A stretch of 7,654 bases of DNA from Spirosoma sp. Its GTDB lineage: Bacteria > Bacteroidota > Bacteroidia > Cytophagales > Spirosomataceae. This document shows, piece by piece, positions 1 through 6,967 of the stretch. Numbering within the stretch: position 1 is the first letter of the stretch; each line of letters opens with the position of its first letter. A model generated the notes under the pieces. The model worked only from the letters and a program-made list of their open reading frames with translations. It was not told the DNA's origin and searched no databases. The stretch covers positions 1 to 7,654 of the forward strand of contig JANXVQ010000592.1 in NCBI GenBank assembly GCA_025351545.1, written 5' to 3'. The translations under genes were made by a program, and so were the position numbers.

Positions 1-225
1 CATTTCCCGGAATGTTACCCGTGAAATGCCAAACTTACGCATGTAGCCCCGAGGACGACCCGTTAATTTGCACCGATTGTGCAGACGAACAGGCGACGCA
101 TTTTTAGGCAGTTTATCCAGACCGATGTAATCGCCAGCAGCTTTCAAAGCGGCCCGCTTCACAGCATATTTGGCCACCAGCGCTTCGCGTTTCCGTTCCC
201 GTGCTTTAATTGATTCTTTTGCCAT
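1..225 (-). CDS. rpsN: 30S ribosomal protein S14, N-terminal part (runs off left edge)
   Basis: Small-subunit protein of the 30S head, next to S3 and S10 and near the decoding side. The visible 75 residues begin [20 protein letters not shown] and include the conserved block [20 protein letters not shown] (about residues 49-68), which is diagnostic for S14. There is one cysteine and no paired CxxC motifs, so this is the longer, zinc-free type of about 89 residues, not the 61-residue zinc type; some 14 residues should lie beyond the window. The ATG at 225 is the only sensible start and follows rplE by 23 bases, so it belongs to the same transcript. No Shine-Dalgarno sequence is evident, as is common in Bacteroidota. 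Identification is secure. Confidence 0.97.
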   Translation of the reverse strand, partial: MAKESIKARERKREALVAKYAVKRAALKAAGDYIGLDKLPKNASPVRLHNRCKLTGRPRGYMRKFGISRVTFREM

Positions 226-248
226 TATCTTAACCTTTGTATCGGTTG

Positions 249-803
249 TTATTTACCACTTTTAGCAAACGGCATTCCCATTGCTTTCAGCAACTCGTAA
301 CTCTCATTATCGGTATTGGCAGTCGTCACAAACGTGATGTCCATCCCCGAAATGCGGGCTACTTTGTCAATGCTAATCTCAGGGAAGATAATCTGTTCCT
401 GCACACCGAATGTATAGTTTCCGTGGCCGTCGAACCCTTTATCGCTAATGCCTTTGAAGTCACGAACACGGGGCAACGATACCGTTGTTAACCGGTCCAG
501 GAATTCATACATCTTCACACCACGAAGCGTCACTTTCGCACCAATGGGCATTTTCTCCCGTAGTTTGAAGTTCGAAACAGCCTTCTTCGACATGGTCGGA
601 ACAGCTTTTTGGCCTGTGATGGTCGTCAATTCTTCGACACCTACGTCCACCAATTTTTTATCGGCGACAGCGGCTCCAATACCTTTGTTGATAACAATTT
701 TACTCAGACGCGGTACTTGCATAACCGACTTATACTGAAATTTGTCCTTCAACTGAGGTACGATTTCGCTTATATATTTTTCTTTCAGTCTTGGCGTTGC
801 CAT
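249..803 (-). CDS. rplE: 50S ribosomal protein L5
   Basis: Large-subunit protein that binds 5S rRNA and, with L18 and L25-type proteins, forms the central protuberance; it contacts the P-site tRNA and S13 across the subunit bridge. The 184 residues match the usual length of about 180. Visible family blocks are the N-terminal helix [20 protein letters not shown], the strand [13 protein letters not shown] (31-43), the rRNA-binding segment [20 protein letters not shown] (63-82) and the block [11 protein letters not shown] (110-120) followed by [16 protein letters not shown] (128-143). The start is the ATG at 803, 21 bases after the rplX stop. No truncation or oddity is seen. Confidence 0.98.
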   Translation of the reverse strand: MATPRLKEKYISEIVPQLKDKFQYKSVMQVPRLSKIVINKGIGAAVADKKLVDVGVEELTTITGQKAVPTMSKKAVSNFKLREKMPIGAKVTLRGVKMYEFLDRLTTVSLPRVRDFKGISDKGFDGHGNYTFGVQEQIIFPEISIDKVARISGMDITFVTTANTDNESYELLKAMGMPFAKSGK

Positions 804-824
804 TTTCTTAGACCTGCTTAAAGG

Positions 825-1181
825 TTATTTACGAACATCAGGAATGAAGTTGCCCGTCTTTTTTGAGAAGCGTTGTAGCTTTCCCTTTTCGTTCAACTTA
901 CGTCCTGTACGGGTGGGTTCGCTGGTGGCAGGATCAACTACTTTCAGATTACTGATGTGAACTGAACCTTCCGTTTTTTCCAGACTCCCCTGCGGGCTAG
1001 AAGCTGTTGGCTTCAAGTGTTTGGTAATCATAGCAACGCCCTCAACCCGAGCACGATCTTTCTCTACGATTATTTCTTTCACAACTCCGCGCTGGCCTTT
1101 CGAGTTACCCCCAATCACGACGACCGTATCGCCCGTCTTGATGTGGAATTTGTGTTTCGGTAGCGTTATTTTCTTCTCCAT
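825..1181 (-). CDS. rplX: 50S ribosomal protein L24
   Basis: Early assembly protein of the 50S subunit that nucleates folding of 23S rRNA domain I and sits near the exit tunnel. The 118-residue product carries a KOW motif at about residues 14-41 (KTGDTVVVIGGNSKGQRGVV), then HLKPT and the conserved EGSVHISNLKVVDP segment (71-84). It is slightly longer than the E. coli protein of about 104 residues because of a basic C-terminal stretch (about 91-118), which is ordinary in Bacteroidota. The start at 1181 lies three bases after the rplN stop, indicating tight translational coupling. Confidence 0.97.
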   Translation of the reverse strand: MEKKITLPKHKFHIKTGDTVVVIGGNSKGQRGVVKEIIVEKDRARVEGVAMITKHLKPTASSPQGSLEKTEGSVHISNLKVVDPATSEPTRTGRKLNEKGKLQRFSKKTGNFIPDVRK

Positions 1182-1184
1182 TGC

Positions 1185-1553
1185 TTACAATACCTCCGGG
1201 GCTAACGATACGATCTTCATAAATTGCTTTTCGCGCAATTCGCGGGCCACAGGACCGAAAATCCGGGTACCGCGTGGCTCATCGTTGTTGTTGAGCAAGA
1301 CGGCTGCATTGTCTTCAAAACGGATATATGACCCATCTTTCCGACGTATTTCCTTCTTAGTCCGAACAACGACCGCTTTCGATACCGTACCTTTTTTCAT
1401 GCTACTGGATGACAGAGCTTGTTTCACCGTCACGACAATCTTGTCACCGACTGATGCATATCGCTTACCTGTACCGCCCAGAACGCGGATAACCAGCACT
1501 TCTTTCGCGCCACTGTTATCGGCTACTCCTAATCTTGATTCTTGCTGTACCAT
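1185..1553 (-). CDS. rplN: 50S ribosomal protein L14
   Basis: Large-subunit protein at the subunit interface, contacting 16S rRNA in an intersubunit bridge and L19; in other bacteria it is also the docking site of the silencing factor RsfS. The 122 residues equal the family's standard length. The N-terminus [20 protein letters not shown], the basic segment [19 protein letters not shown] (61-79), the block [20 protein letters not shown] (81-100) and the ending [23 protein letters not shown] are all typical of L14. The start at 1553 lies three bases after rpsQ. Nothing unusual is seen. Confidence 0.98.
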   Translation of the reverse strand: MVQQESRLGVADNSGAKEVLVIRVLGGTGKRYASVGDKIVVTVKQALSSSSMKKGTVSKAVVVRTKKEIRRKDGSYIRFEDNAAVLLNNNDEPRGTRIFGPVARELREKQFMKIVSLAPEVL

Positions 1554-1556
1554 GGC

Positions 1557-1922
1557 TTACTTCGCTTTTTCGATGATTTCGACTAAACGCCAACGCTTAT
1601 TCTTGCTCAATGGGCGGGTTTCCATCACACGAACTGTGTCACCAATACCACACTCATTTTTCTCGTCATGAACCGTCAGTTTTTTAGTCTTGTTCATGAA
1701 CTTGCCATACATTGGGTGCTTTACCTTACGATCAACCGCTACAGTGATCGTTTTTTGCATTTTATTGCTGGTTACCCGTCCAATACGCTCTTTCCGAGCG
1801 TTGCGCTCCGAAGCCGTTTTCACTTCGCTCGTTGTGGGAGCGGCTGCTGTCGGCTGTTCTGTTGCTGCTGCCGCCGGAGCTTGTTCTTCTACCTGCGGTG
1901 CTGGTGCTTGTTGCTCTTCCAT
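1557..1922 (-). CDS. rpsQ: 30S ribosomal protein S17 with low-complexity N-terminal extension
   Basis: Primary 16S rRNA-binding protein of the small-subunit body. The OB-fold core runs from about residue 42 ([20 protein letters not shown]) through KHPMYGKF to the family signature [18 protein letters not shown] (95-111). The product has 121 residues, against about 85 for most S17 proteins. The excess is an N-terminal arm (about 1-38) made almost only of Ala, Pro, Glu, Gln and Thr, predicted to be disordered. The ATG at 1922 lies 12 bases after the rpmC stop, which fits the operon spacing. An in-frame GTG at 1823 would give an 88-residue standard-length protein, so the start is not beyond doubt; the uninterrupted, strongly biased arm favours the ATG. 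Confidence 0.94.
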   Translation of the reverse strand: MEEQQAPAPQVEEQAPAAAATEQPTAAAPTTSEVKTASERNARKERIGRVTSNKMQKTITVAVDRKVKHPMYGKFMNKTKKLTVHDEKNECGIGDTVRVMETRPLSKNKRWRLVEIIEKAK

Positions 1923-1934
1923 TGTCGTGTCTTA

Positions 1935-2129
1935 TTAGGCTTGCCGCGATTTAACCGTCAGTTCCGTGTTCAGGCGAGTAATCCGTTTGCGGCTCTCGCG
2001 GATGCGCATCGGGTTCTCAACAGGAGAGACCGCATGAGCGAACCTTAGTTTCAACAGTCGGTCCTGTTCGGTACCAAGTTCGGTACGTAATTCGTCGGCC
2101 GACAATCCTTTTAAATCTTCTTTTTTCAT
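1935..2129 (-). CDS. rpmC: 50S ribosomal protein L29
   Basis: Small two-helix protein near the polypeptide exit, adjacent to L23, where chaperones and the signal recognition particle dock. The 64 residues agree with the family length. The N-terminal helix contains LKGLSADELRTELGTEQDRL (6-25), then the conserved KLRFAHAVSPVENPMRIRES (27-46) and the ending RKRITRLNTEL (47-57), the L29 signature region. The start at 2129 lies 21 bases after the rplP stop. Gene order rplP-rpmC-rpsQ is the normal one. Confidence 0.97.
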   Translation of the reverse strand: MKKEDLKGLSADELRTELGTEQDRLLKLRFAHAVSPVENPMRIRESRKRITRLNTELTVKSRQA

Positions 2130-2150
2130 CTTGTTCGTCGCTTAGGGGTA

Positions 2151-2582
2151 TTATTCCTCGACTTGCTCTTGATAATCGCGCCGAACCACAAACTTGGTTC
2201 GAACGGGCAATTTCTGAGCGGCAAGGCGAAGGGCTTCCATACCCGTTGCCAAATCGACGCCCGTTGTTTCGAACATAATCGTGCCGGGTTTTACTACGGC
2301 TACCCAGTATTCTGGGGCACCTTTACCTTTACCCATCCGAACTTCGGCTGGTTTCTTGGTAATAGGTTTGTCGGGAAAAATGCGAATCCAAACTTGGCCT
2401 TCGCGTTTCATTGCCCGTGTAACGGAAATACGAGCAGCTTCAATCTGGCGGGCGGTAATCCGACCCGGTTCCAGCGATTTGATGCCGAATGTACCGAAGG
2501 CGATTTCATGACCGCGCGATGCGATACCTGGAATTCTACCTTTATGTTGCTTACGGAATTTAGTTCTTTTTGGCTGTAACAT
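2151..2582 (-). CDS. rplP: 50S ribosomal protein L16
   Basis: Large-subunit protein near the A-site and the base of the central protuberance, needed for late 50S maturation and correct tRNA placement. The 143 residues fit the family (about 136-145). It starts [20 protein letters not shown] and contains the signatures [19 protein letters not shown] (38-56) and [19 protein letters not shown] (77-95). Arg82 in the VRMGKGKG loop corresponds to the arginine hydroxylated in E. coli L16; whether it is modified here cannot be seen. The start at 2582 follows a 91-base spacer after rpsC, unusually long for this operon. Confidence 0.98.
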   Translation of the reverse strand: MLQPKRTKFRKQHKGRIPGIASRGHEIAFGTFGIKSLEPGRITARQIEAARISVTRAMKREGQVWIRIFPDKPITKKPAEVRMGKGKGAPEYWVAVVKPGTIMFETTGVDLATGMEALRLAAQKLPVRTKFVVRRDYQEQVEE

Positions 2583-2673
2583 AGCTCTAAAAGTTAGCGT
2601 CGATAGTGGTTAGTTGGTAATCAATAGTTATGTGTTAAACTAGCGATTGTTGACTGACAACTGACGACTGAAT
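2583..2673. repeat. rpsC-rplP spacer with short ACTGA-type repeats
   Basis: This 91-base gap in a compact operon shows no coding potential. Near the rpsC end, positions about 2652-2671 read as closely spaced imperfect copies of ACTGA(C) on the plus strand (ACTGAC, AACTGAC, GACTGA). The rest is AT-rich with scattered TTAG and AGTTA words. No -7 box of the TAnnTTTG type and no terminator with a T tract were found, so the downstream genes are probably served by read-through. It may be slippage-generated filler or an mRNA processing region; neither is shown. Confidence 0.5.
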
Positions 2674-3597
2674 TTATCGTCTTGGTCCGCCACCACCGCC
2701 ACCGCGGTTGCCGCCCTGACCACCACCGCCACCACGGTTGCCACCTTGGCCACCCGCACCGCGGTTGCCGCCTTGACCACCCGCACCGCCAGCAGCACCT
2801 GTACCACCACGGCTATTTCCGCCACGGTCTCCACCACGACCACGATTACCACGGTCATTGCCATCACGATCACCACGAGGTCCGCGACGATCACCACGAT
2901 CGTTCGAAGAAGCACTGCTACGTTCGCCTGCTTGCGCCTGGCTCATCATAGCGGCCGGAGATAGATCACGTTTGCCGTACACTTCGCCTTTGAAAATCCA
3001 CACTTTAATGCCGATTTTCCCGTAAACGGTTTGGGCTTCAGATATAGCGTAATCGATGTCAGCACGTAATGTGTGAAGAGGAACCCGTCCTTCTTTGTAT
3101 TGCTCTGAACGGGCAATTTCTGCACCACCCAAACGACCCGATACTTTCACCTTAATACCTTGAGCACCCACCCGGACAGCCGATTGGATAGCTTGCTTCA
3201 TGGCACGACGGAATGAAATACGAGCTTGTAACTGCTGGGCGATAGCTTCACCAACCAGTTTAGCATCAATTTCAGGCCGTTTGATTTCGAAGATATTGAT
3301 CTGGACATCTTTGCCCGTGATCTTTTTCAGCTCTTCTTTAATCTTATCAACTTCTCCACCGCCTTTACCGATGACAATACCCGGACGAGCCGTGTGAATA
3401 GTCAGGGTAACACGCTTAAGAGTCCGTTCGATAACGACACGAGCAATGGCACCTTTTGGAATACGAGCTGCAATGTATTTGCGGATTTTCTCGTCTTCAA
3501 CGAGTTTTTCCGCAAACTCTTTACCACCGTACCAGCTAGATTCCCAGCCTCGAACAATACCAAGTCGCAGGCCAATTGGATTTATTTTTTGTCCCAT
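2674..3597 (-). CDS. rpsC: 30S ribosomal protein S3 with Gly/Arg/Asn-rich C-terminal tail
   Basis: Small-subunit head protein forming, with S4 and S5, the mRNA entry tunnel. Residues 1-210 are a standard S3: N-terminus [20 protein letters not shown], a type II KH domain (about 38-109) with its GxxG-type loop VIGKGGGEV (75-83), and the C-terminal domain with [20 protein letters not shown] (153-172) and the ending [11 protein letters not shown] (198-208). After about residue 221 comes a tail of some 86 residues made of Gly, Arg, Asn, Asp and Gln, with RG/RGG dipeptides and three copies of GGQGGNRG (273-280, 282-289, 292-299). E. coli S3 has about 233 residues, this one 307. The tail is likely disordered and RNA-binding by composition. 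The start at 3597 is six bases after rplV. Confidence 0.97.
   Translation of the reverse strand: MGQKINPIGLRLGIVRGWESSWYGGKEFAEKLVEDEKIRKYIAARIPKGAIARVVIERTLKRVTLTIHTARPGIVIGKGGGEVDKIKEELKKITGKDVQINIFEIKRPEIDAKLVGEAIAQQLQARISFRRAMKQAIQSAVRVGAQGIKVKVSGRLGGAEIARSEQYKEGRVPLHTLRADIDYAISEAQTVYGKIGIKVWIFKGEVYGKRDLSPAAMMSQAQAGERSSASSNDRGDRRGPRGDRDGNDRGNRGRGGDRGGNSRGGTGAAGGAGGQGGNRGAGGQGGNRGGGGGQGGNRGGGGGGPRR
2701..2781 (-). repeat. Tandem Gly-rich repeat inside rpsC
   Basis: Three imperfect in-frame copies of a unit of about 27-30 bases encode GGQGGNRG plus one to three extra glycines or alanine. The copies differ at synonymous third positions, so the repeat has been kept as protein while drifting at the DNA level. 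The unit spacing (27 then 30 bases) is always a multiple of three, as expected for length change by slippage under selection for the reading frame. Confidence 0.75.
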
Positions 3598-3603
3598 TTC
3601 TTT

Positions 3604-3996
3604 CTATTGTTCGTTTTCAGAGGTAGAAACTTCGGCCTGATCCAATACAGTGTCTGCTGCACTGTCTACCACGATTGTGATGTGATTTGACCGCTTCCGA
3701 ATCCGGTGACCGCGCCCTTGTGGAGCTGGCCGAAGACGCTTCAGCATCGGGCCACCATCAACAAAAATCGTTTTCACATAAAGATCAGCATCTTCAATGC
3801 GTGAATCTTCATTTTTCTGTTGCCAGTTGGCAACGGCCGACAAAAGCACTTTTTGCAACGTGTCGGCACCAGCCTGTGGCTGGTATTTTAACAGACCCAA
3901 CGCCCGGCTAACGCGCTGACCACGAATCAGGTCGGCGATTAACCGCATCTTACGGGGCGACGTGGGCACATCTTTAAGTCTTGCTACTGCTTCCAT
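3604..3996 (-). CDS. rplV: 50S ribosomal protein L22
   Basis: Large-subunit protein whose long beta-hairpin lines the nascent-chain exit tunnel together with L4. Recognised by the N-terminal [20 protein letters not shown] (4-23), the helix [11 protein letters not shown] (51-61) and the hairpin and end block [20 protein letters not shown] (86-105) followed by ITIVV. The hairpin tip lies about residues 84-97, where macrolide resistance changes are known in other bacteria; no deletion is evident here. The 130 residues exceed the usual 110 or so because of an acidic, Ser/Thr-rich tail (111-130). The start at 3996 follows a 102-base spacer after rpsS, the longest in the operon. Confidence 0.98.
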   Translation of the reverse strand: MEAVARLKDVPTSPRKMRLIADLIRGQRVSRALGLLKYQPQAGADTLQKVLLSAVANWQQKNEDSRIEDADLYVKTIFVDGGPMLKRLRPAPQGRGHRIRKRSNHITIVVDSAADTVLDQAEVSTSENEQ

Positions 3997-4098
3997 TTTG
4001 GAATTTTGAGTTGTAGAGTCGTATCGCTGTAGAGTTGTAGAGTTTGTTCTGAGAAAGCCAGCTTTAGCTTTGCAACGCTCTAACTTTACAACCTCAGT
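3997..4098 (-). other. rpsS-rplV spacer with nested inverted repeat and direct repeats
   Basis: The 102-base gap carries two exact copies of GAGTTGTAGAGT (4008-4019 and 4032-4043, plus strand). An 11-base inverted repeat, GTTGTAGAGTT at 4034-4044 against AACTTTACAAC at 4082-4092, matches at 10 of 11 positions; the odd pair is A-C in minus-strand RNA and G-U in plus-strand RNA. Inside it AAAGC (4054-4058) can pair with GCTTT (4067-4071). The mRNA could therefore fold into a two-part hairpin between two ribosomal genes. No T tract follows, so it is not a classical terminator. Role unknown; processing, stability or partial attenuation are possible. Confidence 0.5.
4043..4072 (+). promoter_or_regulatory. 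Possible antisense promoter in the rpsS-rplV spacer
   Basis: On the plus strand TTTG (4043-4046) is followed after 18 bases by TAGCTTTG (4065-4072), matching the Bacteroidota -33 (TTTG/TTG) and -7 (TAnnTTTG) pattern. Transcription would start near 4078 and run antisense through rpsS. No convincing plus-strand gene lies downstream, so this is either an antisense RNA promoter or a chance match. Confidence 0.3.
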
Positions 4099-4377
4099 TT
4101 ATCGTTTGCCCTTGTCTTTCTTTGCGGTGTGACCCCGGAAGTTGCGCGTTGGCGAAAATTCGCCGAGCTTATGGCCTACCATGTTTTCCGTTACGTAGAC
4201 TGGTATGAACTTGTTGCCGTTATGGACGGCAAAGGTATGGCCTACGAAATCCGGCGAAATCATCGAACGACGCGACCAGGTTTTGATGACCGATTTCTTA
4301 CCCGAATTGTTTTGCGCCTGGACTTTATTGTCTAAGCGAAAATCAATATATGGGCCTTTTTTGAGTGAACGTGCCAT
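4099..4377 (-). CDS. rpsS: 30S ribosomal protein S19
   Basis: Small-subunit head protein that pairs with S13 and contacts the A-site tRNA region and the intersubunit bridge to L5. The 92 residues equal the family length. Diagnostic blocks are [12 protein letters not shown] at the start, [20 protein letters not shown] (32-51) and the signature [20 protein letters not shown] (62-81) with a basic tail ending KKDKGKR. The start at 4377 lies nine bases after the rplB stop; the gene is followed by the longest spacer of the operon. Confidence 0.98.
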   Translation of the reverse strand: MARSLKKGPYIDFRLDNKVQAQNNSGKKSVIKTWSRRSMISPDFVGHTFAVHNGNKFIPVYVTENMVGHKLGEFSPTRNFRGHTAKKDKGKR

Positions 4378-4386
4378 TTTTATCTG

Positions 4387-5211
4387 TTACTTTTTGCGTC
4401 GGCTAATAATCATTCTTTCTGATGCCTTGTTCTTGTTACGGGTCTTCTGACCTTTGGCGAACTGGCCATTTCTCGAACGTGGGTGTCCACCGGAAGCCCG
4501 GCCTTCACCACCACCCATTGGGTGATCGACTGGGTTCATTACAACAGCACGAACGCGGGGACGACGACCTAACCAACGGTTACGGCCAGCTTTGCCCATG
4601 ACAACGTTCATGTGGTCGGGGTTTGATACCGAACCGACCGTTGCCATACCGGCACTTAATACCCGCCGGGTTTCGCCAGAAGGAAGACGCAGGATAGCGT
4701 ACTTATCTTCACGACCAACCAACTGAGCATATGTACCAGCCGAACGAGCCATCGAACCGCCTTTGCCAGGTGTCAACTCAATGTTGTGAACGATTGTACC
4801 GATTGGCATAAGAGCCATTGGTAGTGCGTTACCAACATCAGGTGTTGACCCTTCGCCTGACCGGATGGTCTGGCCAACAGTAATACCTTGTGGTGCGATG
4901 ATGTAGCGTTTTTCACCGTCGGCATATTGCACCAGCGAGATGCGGGCCGAACGGTTTGGATCGTATTCTACAGTCAGAACTTCGGCTGTTTGGCCGACTT
5001 TATCGCGCTTGAAGTCAATAATACGGTAATGCCGTTTATGACCTCCACCAATGTAGCGCATAGTGCGGTGGCCTTCATTGTTCCGGCCACCGGATCTCTT
5101 TAGGGGCTCCAGCAGGCTTTTTTCCGGCTTGGAGGCTGTTAGTTCCGCAAAGTCAGGGGCCACGCGAAAGCGGGTTCCTGGCGTTATCGGTCTCATTTTT
5201 TTAACTCCCAT
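4387..5211 (-). CDS. rplB: 50S ribosomal protein L2
   Basis: One of the most conserved large-subunit proteins, required for subunit association and for shaping the peptidyl transferase centre. The 274 residues match the family. The OB-fold and SH3-like domains are shown by [12 protein letters not shown] (6-17), [20 protein letters not shown] (51-70), [20 protein letters not shown] (144-163) and the signature [20 protein letters not shown] (223-242). His230 of VDH, the equivalent of E. coli His229, is present; the following His of the E. coli DHPH motif is Met here. The start is taken as the ATG at 5211; the second ATG, at residue 6, would cut off the usual VKK N-terminus. Spacing is 30 bases from rplW and 9 to rpsS. 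Confidence 0.98.
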   Translation of the reverse strand: MGVKKMRPITPGTRFRVAPDFAELTASKPEKSLLEPLKRSGGRNNEGHRTMRYIGGGHKRHYRIIDFKRDKVGQTAEVLTVEYDPNRSARISLVQYADGEKRYIIAPQGITVGQTIRSGEGSTPDVGNALPMALMPIGTIVHNIELTPGKGGSMARSAGTYAQLVGREDKYAILRLPSGETRRVLSAGMATVGSVSNPDHMNVVMGKAGRNRWLGRRPRVRAVVMNPVDHPMGGGEGRASGGHPRSRNGQFAKGQKTRNKNKASERMIISRRKK

Positions 5212-5241
5212 GACTGATTAATTGGTAGAGCAATGCTCGGT

Positions 5242-5529
5242 TTACAGATCTGCGTAAATATCAATTACTTCGCCCTCTGCAACCGTTACGATTGCTTTCT
5301 TGGTAGTAGGGGTCTTACCCGTTACAACCCGTCCGTTAATGTTTTTGCTGCGCTTTTTGCCCAGCGAACGCATTGTATGAACGGCTTCCACGTTGACTCC
5401 GTACATCTTCTCGATGGCTTTGCCGATTTCGAGTTTATTCGCTTTTAGTTCAACCTCAAAAGCATACTTCCCTTGCTTGTTAAGGCCCGTCATCTTTTCA
5501 GTGACGATTGGTCGTTTTAGTACGCTCAT
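5242..5529 (-). CDS. rplW: 50S ribosomal protein L23
   Basis: Protein at the rim of the exit tunnel, the docking point of trigger factor and the signal recognition particle. The 95-residue length is normal. Recognised by the start LKRPIVTEKMTGLNKQGKYA (4-23), the segment FEVELKANKLEIGKAIEKMY (24-43) with GVNVEAVHTM, and the C-terminal strand KKAIVTVAEGEVIDIY (77-92). The basic loop GKKRSKNINGRVVTGK (57-72) is the rRNA-binding extension. The start at 5529 is two bases after the rplD stop, so translation is probably coupled. Confidence 0.97.
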   Translation of the reverse strand: MSVLKRPIVTEKMTGLNKQGKYAFEVELKANKLEIGKAIEKMYGVNVEAVHTMRSLGKKRSKNINGRVVTGKTPTTKKAIVTVAEGEVIDIYADL

Positions 5530-5531
5530 GA

Positions 5532-6161
5532 TTATTTGTCGAACAACGTTTGAATGGTTGATAGAGCTTCCTCGCTAATCAGCAGTTGGTCGGCGTTCAT
5601 CAGATCGTAGGTATTTACCTGCGAGGCTGTAGTCACTTTCGTCTTCTGTAGGTTCCGGCTCGACAATACTACGTTCAGATTCACATCCGGAAGGATAAGC
5701 AGGGTTCTGCGGCCCGTTAAATTCAGATCACTCAAGAACTGAATGTAATCTTTCGTGCGGGGTGCTTCCAGCGTAATGCTGTCAATAATCGAAATCTTTT
5801 CGGCTTTCGCTTTTACAGCATAAGCTGATTGGCGGGCCAGCGATTTCACTTTTTTGTTCAGTTTGAAACTGTAGTCACGGGGACGTGGACCGAAAATAGT
5901 ACCACCACCGATCATTACCGGCGATTTAGCGCTACCTGCGCGGGCACCGCCTGTACCTTTCTGCTTCTTCAATTTGCGAGTTGAGTGAGCATTTTCAGCA
6001 CGCTCTTTCGCTTTGTGCGTTCCTTGCCGTTGGTTGGCTAAGTATTGTTTCACGTCGAGGTAAATCGCGTGTTGGTTCGGCTCAATACCGAAAACCTCTT
6101 CCGGAAGCGTGACCTTTTTGCCTGTGTCCTCGCCTTTGCTGTTATATACGATTACTTCCAT
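5532..6161 (-). CDS. rplD: 50S ribosomal protein L4
   Basis: Early-assembly protein that binds 23S rRNA domain I and sends a long loop into the exit tunnel. In E. coli free L4 also represses the S10 operon through its leader RNA. The 209 residues match the family. The tunnel loop is visible as RKLKKQKGTGGARAGSAKSP (62-81) followed by GGGTIFGPRPRDYSFKLNKK (85-104); the globular part includes SLARQSAYAVKAKAEKI (107-123) and the C-terminal Rossmann-like segment TLLILPDVN. The start at 6161 is three bases after rplC. Whether L4 regulates this operon is not shown, but the structured region upstream of rplC makes it a candidate. Confidence 0.98.
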   Translation of the reverse strand: MEVIVYNSKGEDTGKKVTLPEEVFGIEPNQHAIYLDVKQYLANQRQGTHKAKERAENAHSTRKLKKQKGTGGARAGSAKSPVMIGGGTIFGPRPRDYSFKLNKKVKSLARQSAYAVKAKAEKISIIDSITLEAPRTKDYIQFLSDLNLTGRRTLLILPDVNLNVVLSSRNLQKTKVTTASQVNTYDLMNADQLLISEEALSTIQTLFDK

Positions 6162-6164
6162 GAC

Positions 6165-6785
6165 CTACTTCTCGATAATAACGTATGAATTTTTGGCTCC
6201 AGGAATTGAACCGCTAACAACGAGCAAATTTTGCTCAGGCAGGATACGCAAAATGCGGAGGTTTTGAACCTTCACACGGTTGCCACCCATGCGACCGGCC
6301 ATACGAAGACCTTTGAATACACGCGATGGGAACGAGCAGGCTCCAATCGAACCTGGGTGACGACCCCGGTTATGCTGACCGTGCGTTTGACCGCCAACTC
6401 CAGCGAATCCGTGACGTTTCACAACGCCTTGGAAACCACGACCTTTAGCTGTTCCAACAACATCAACAAAGTCGGCTTCAGTAAATACGTCGGACACCGT
6501 GAGTGTTTCACCTAGGTTCAACTGTTTCTCGAATTCTTTGAATTCAACCAGTTTACGCTTGGGTGTGGTGCCTGCTTTCTTGAAGTGGCCCATCTCCGGC
6601 TTGTTGCTGTGCTTTTCTTTTTTATCGCCATAACCCAGTTGCACAGCCGTGTAGCCATCTTTCTCGATGCTACGGACTTGAGTTACGACACAGGGACCCG
6701 TCTCAATCACTGTACATGCCAGAGCCTGCCCGTCCGCATTGTACACGCTGGTCATCCCGATTTTCTTGCCAATTAAACCAGACAT
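6165..6785 (-). CDS. rplC: 50S ribosomal protein L3
   Basis: First gene of the operon here. L3 is an early 50S assembly protein whose extended loop reaches toward the peptidyl transferase centre. The 206 residues match the family. It starts [20 protein letters not shown], carries the signature [20 protein letters not shown] (106-125) and the loop [20 protein letters not shown] (142-161) with MAGRMGG. At the place of the glutamine methylated by PrmB in E. coli (GSIGQ) the sequence has Ala149. The ATG at 6785 is preceded by an AT-rich leader without a Shine-Dalgarno sequence. rpsJ, usually upstream of rplC, is not present. Confidence 0.98.
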   Translation of the reverse strand: MSGLIGKKIGMTSVYNADGQALACTVIETGPCVVTQVRSIEKDGYTAVQLGYGDKKEKHSNKPEMGHFKKAGTTPKRKLVEFKEFEKQLNLGETLTVSDVFTEADFVDVVGTAKGRGFQGVVKRHGFAGVGGQTHGQHNRGRHPGSIGACSFPSRVFKGLRMAGRMGGNRVKVQNLRILRILPEQNLLVVSGSIPGAKNSYVIIEK

Positions 6786-6866
6786 TTGTGTTTGTTTAAA
6801 GTAAGCAGGTAATTAAGATATTAAATTCCTATTCTCGGTTTTGCGAAACATCGCACTGCCAGAATC
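6786..6866 (-). promoter_or_regulatory. 5' leader of the rplC operon
   Basis: About 80 bases lie between the likely transcription start and the rplC ATG. Just after the start is a perfect 5-bp hairpin, TGCGA/TCGCA with a 4-base loop (6842-6855). The last 45 bases or so before the ATG are AT-rich, as often seen before highly expressed genes that lack a Shine-Dalgarno sequence in Bacteroidota. No longer structured element or T tract is present in this part. Confidence 0.45.
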
Positions 6867-6872
6867 GGGCCG

Positions 6873-6880
6873 CAAAGGTA
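6873..6880 (-). promoter_or_regulatory. -7 box of the main promoter of the ribosomal operon
   Basis: Minus-strand TACCTTTG is a full match to the Bacteroidota -7 consensus TAnnTTTG. Transcription should start near 6866, giving a leader of about 80 nt to rplC. No clear TTG is found at the expected -33 distance; the region there is ATAGGATTCG, so the upstream element is weak or replaced by an AT-rich activator-type region. It lies downstream of the terminator at 6936-6967, so the ribosomal genes can be expressed without read-through from 7083-7090. Confidence 0.65.
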
Positions 6881-6935
6881 TGGAAAATATCGAACGAATC
6901 CTATATCTGCTTAACAATCAGCCCTAAAATGACAT

Positions 6936-6967
6936 AAAAAAAGGTCGGGTGCGTTGCACCTGACCTT
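6936..6967 (-). terminator. Intrinsic terminator upstream of the rplC promoter
   Basis: Arms 6941-6952 and 6956-6967 form a 12-pair stem with a 3-base loop; the only flaw is one position, an A-C mismatch in the minus-strand RNA. On the minus strand it is followed directly by seven T residues (6936-6942, the last two overlapping the stem). This is a classical Rho-independent terminator for leftward transcription. On the plus strand no T tract follows, so it should not stop rightward transcription. Confidence 0.8.

Noticed and set aside
1021..1671. Long plus-strand open frame of 216 codons opposite rplX, rplN and rpsQ
   Set aside because: It is the complement of three certain ribosomal genes, crosses their boundaries and shows no family features; a shadow frame.
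1668..2048. Plus-strand frames of 126 and 82 codons opposite rpsQ and rpmC
   Set aside because: Cys/Arg/Leu-rich or Ala/Val-rich translations are the complement of the biased S17 arm; no independent support.
2690..2880. Regularly spaced repeats that could suggest a CRISPR array or a satellite
   Set aside because: Units are 27-30 bases, adjoining, imperfect and in frame with the S3 tail; there are no unique spacers.
2640..2915. 91-codon minus-strand frame rich in Val and Ala
   Set aside because: It is an alternative frame of the Gly-rich repeat in the rpsC tail; the composition follows from the repeat, not from a gene.
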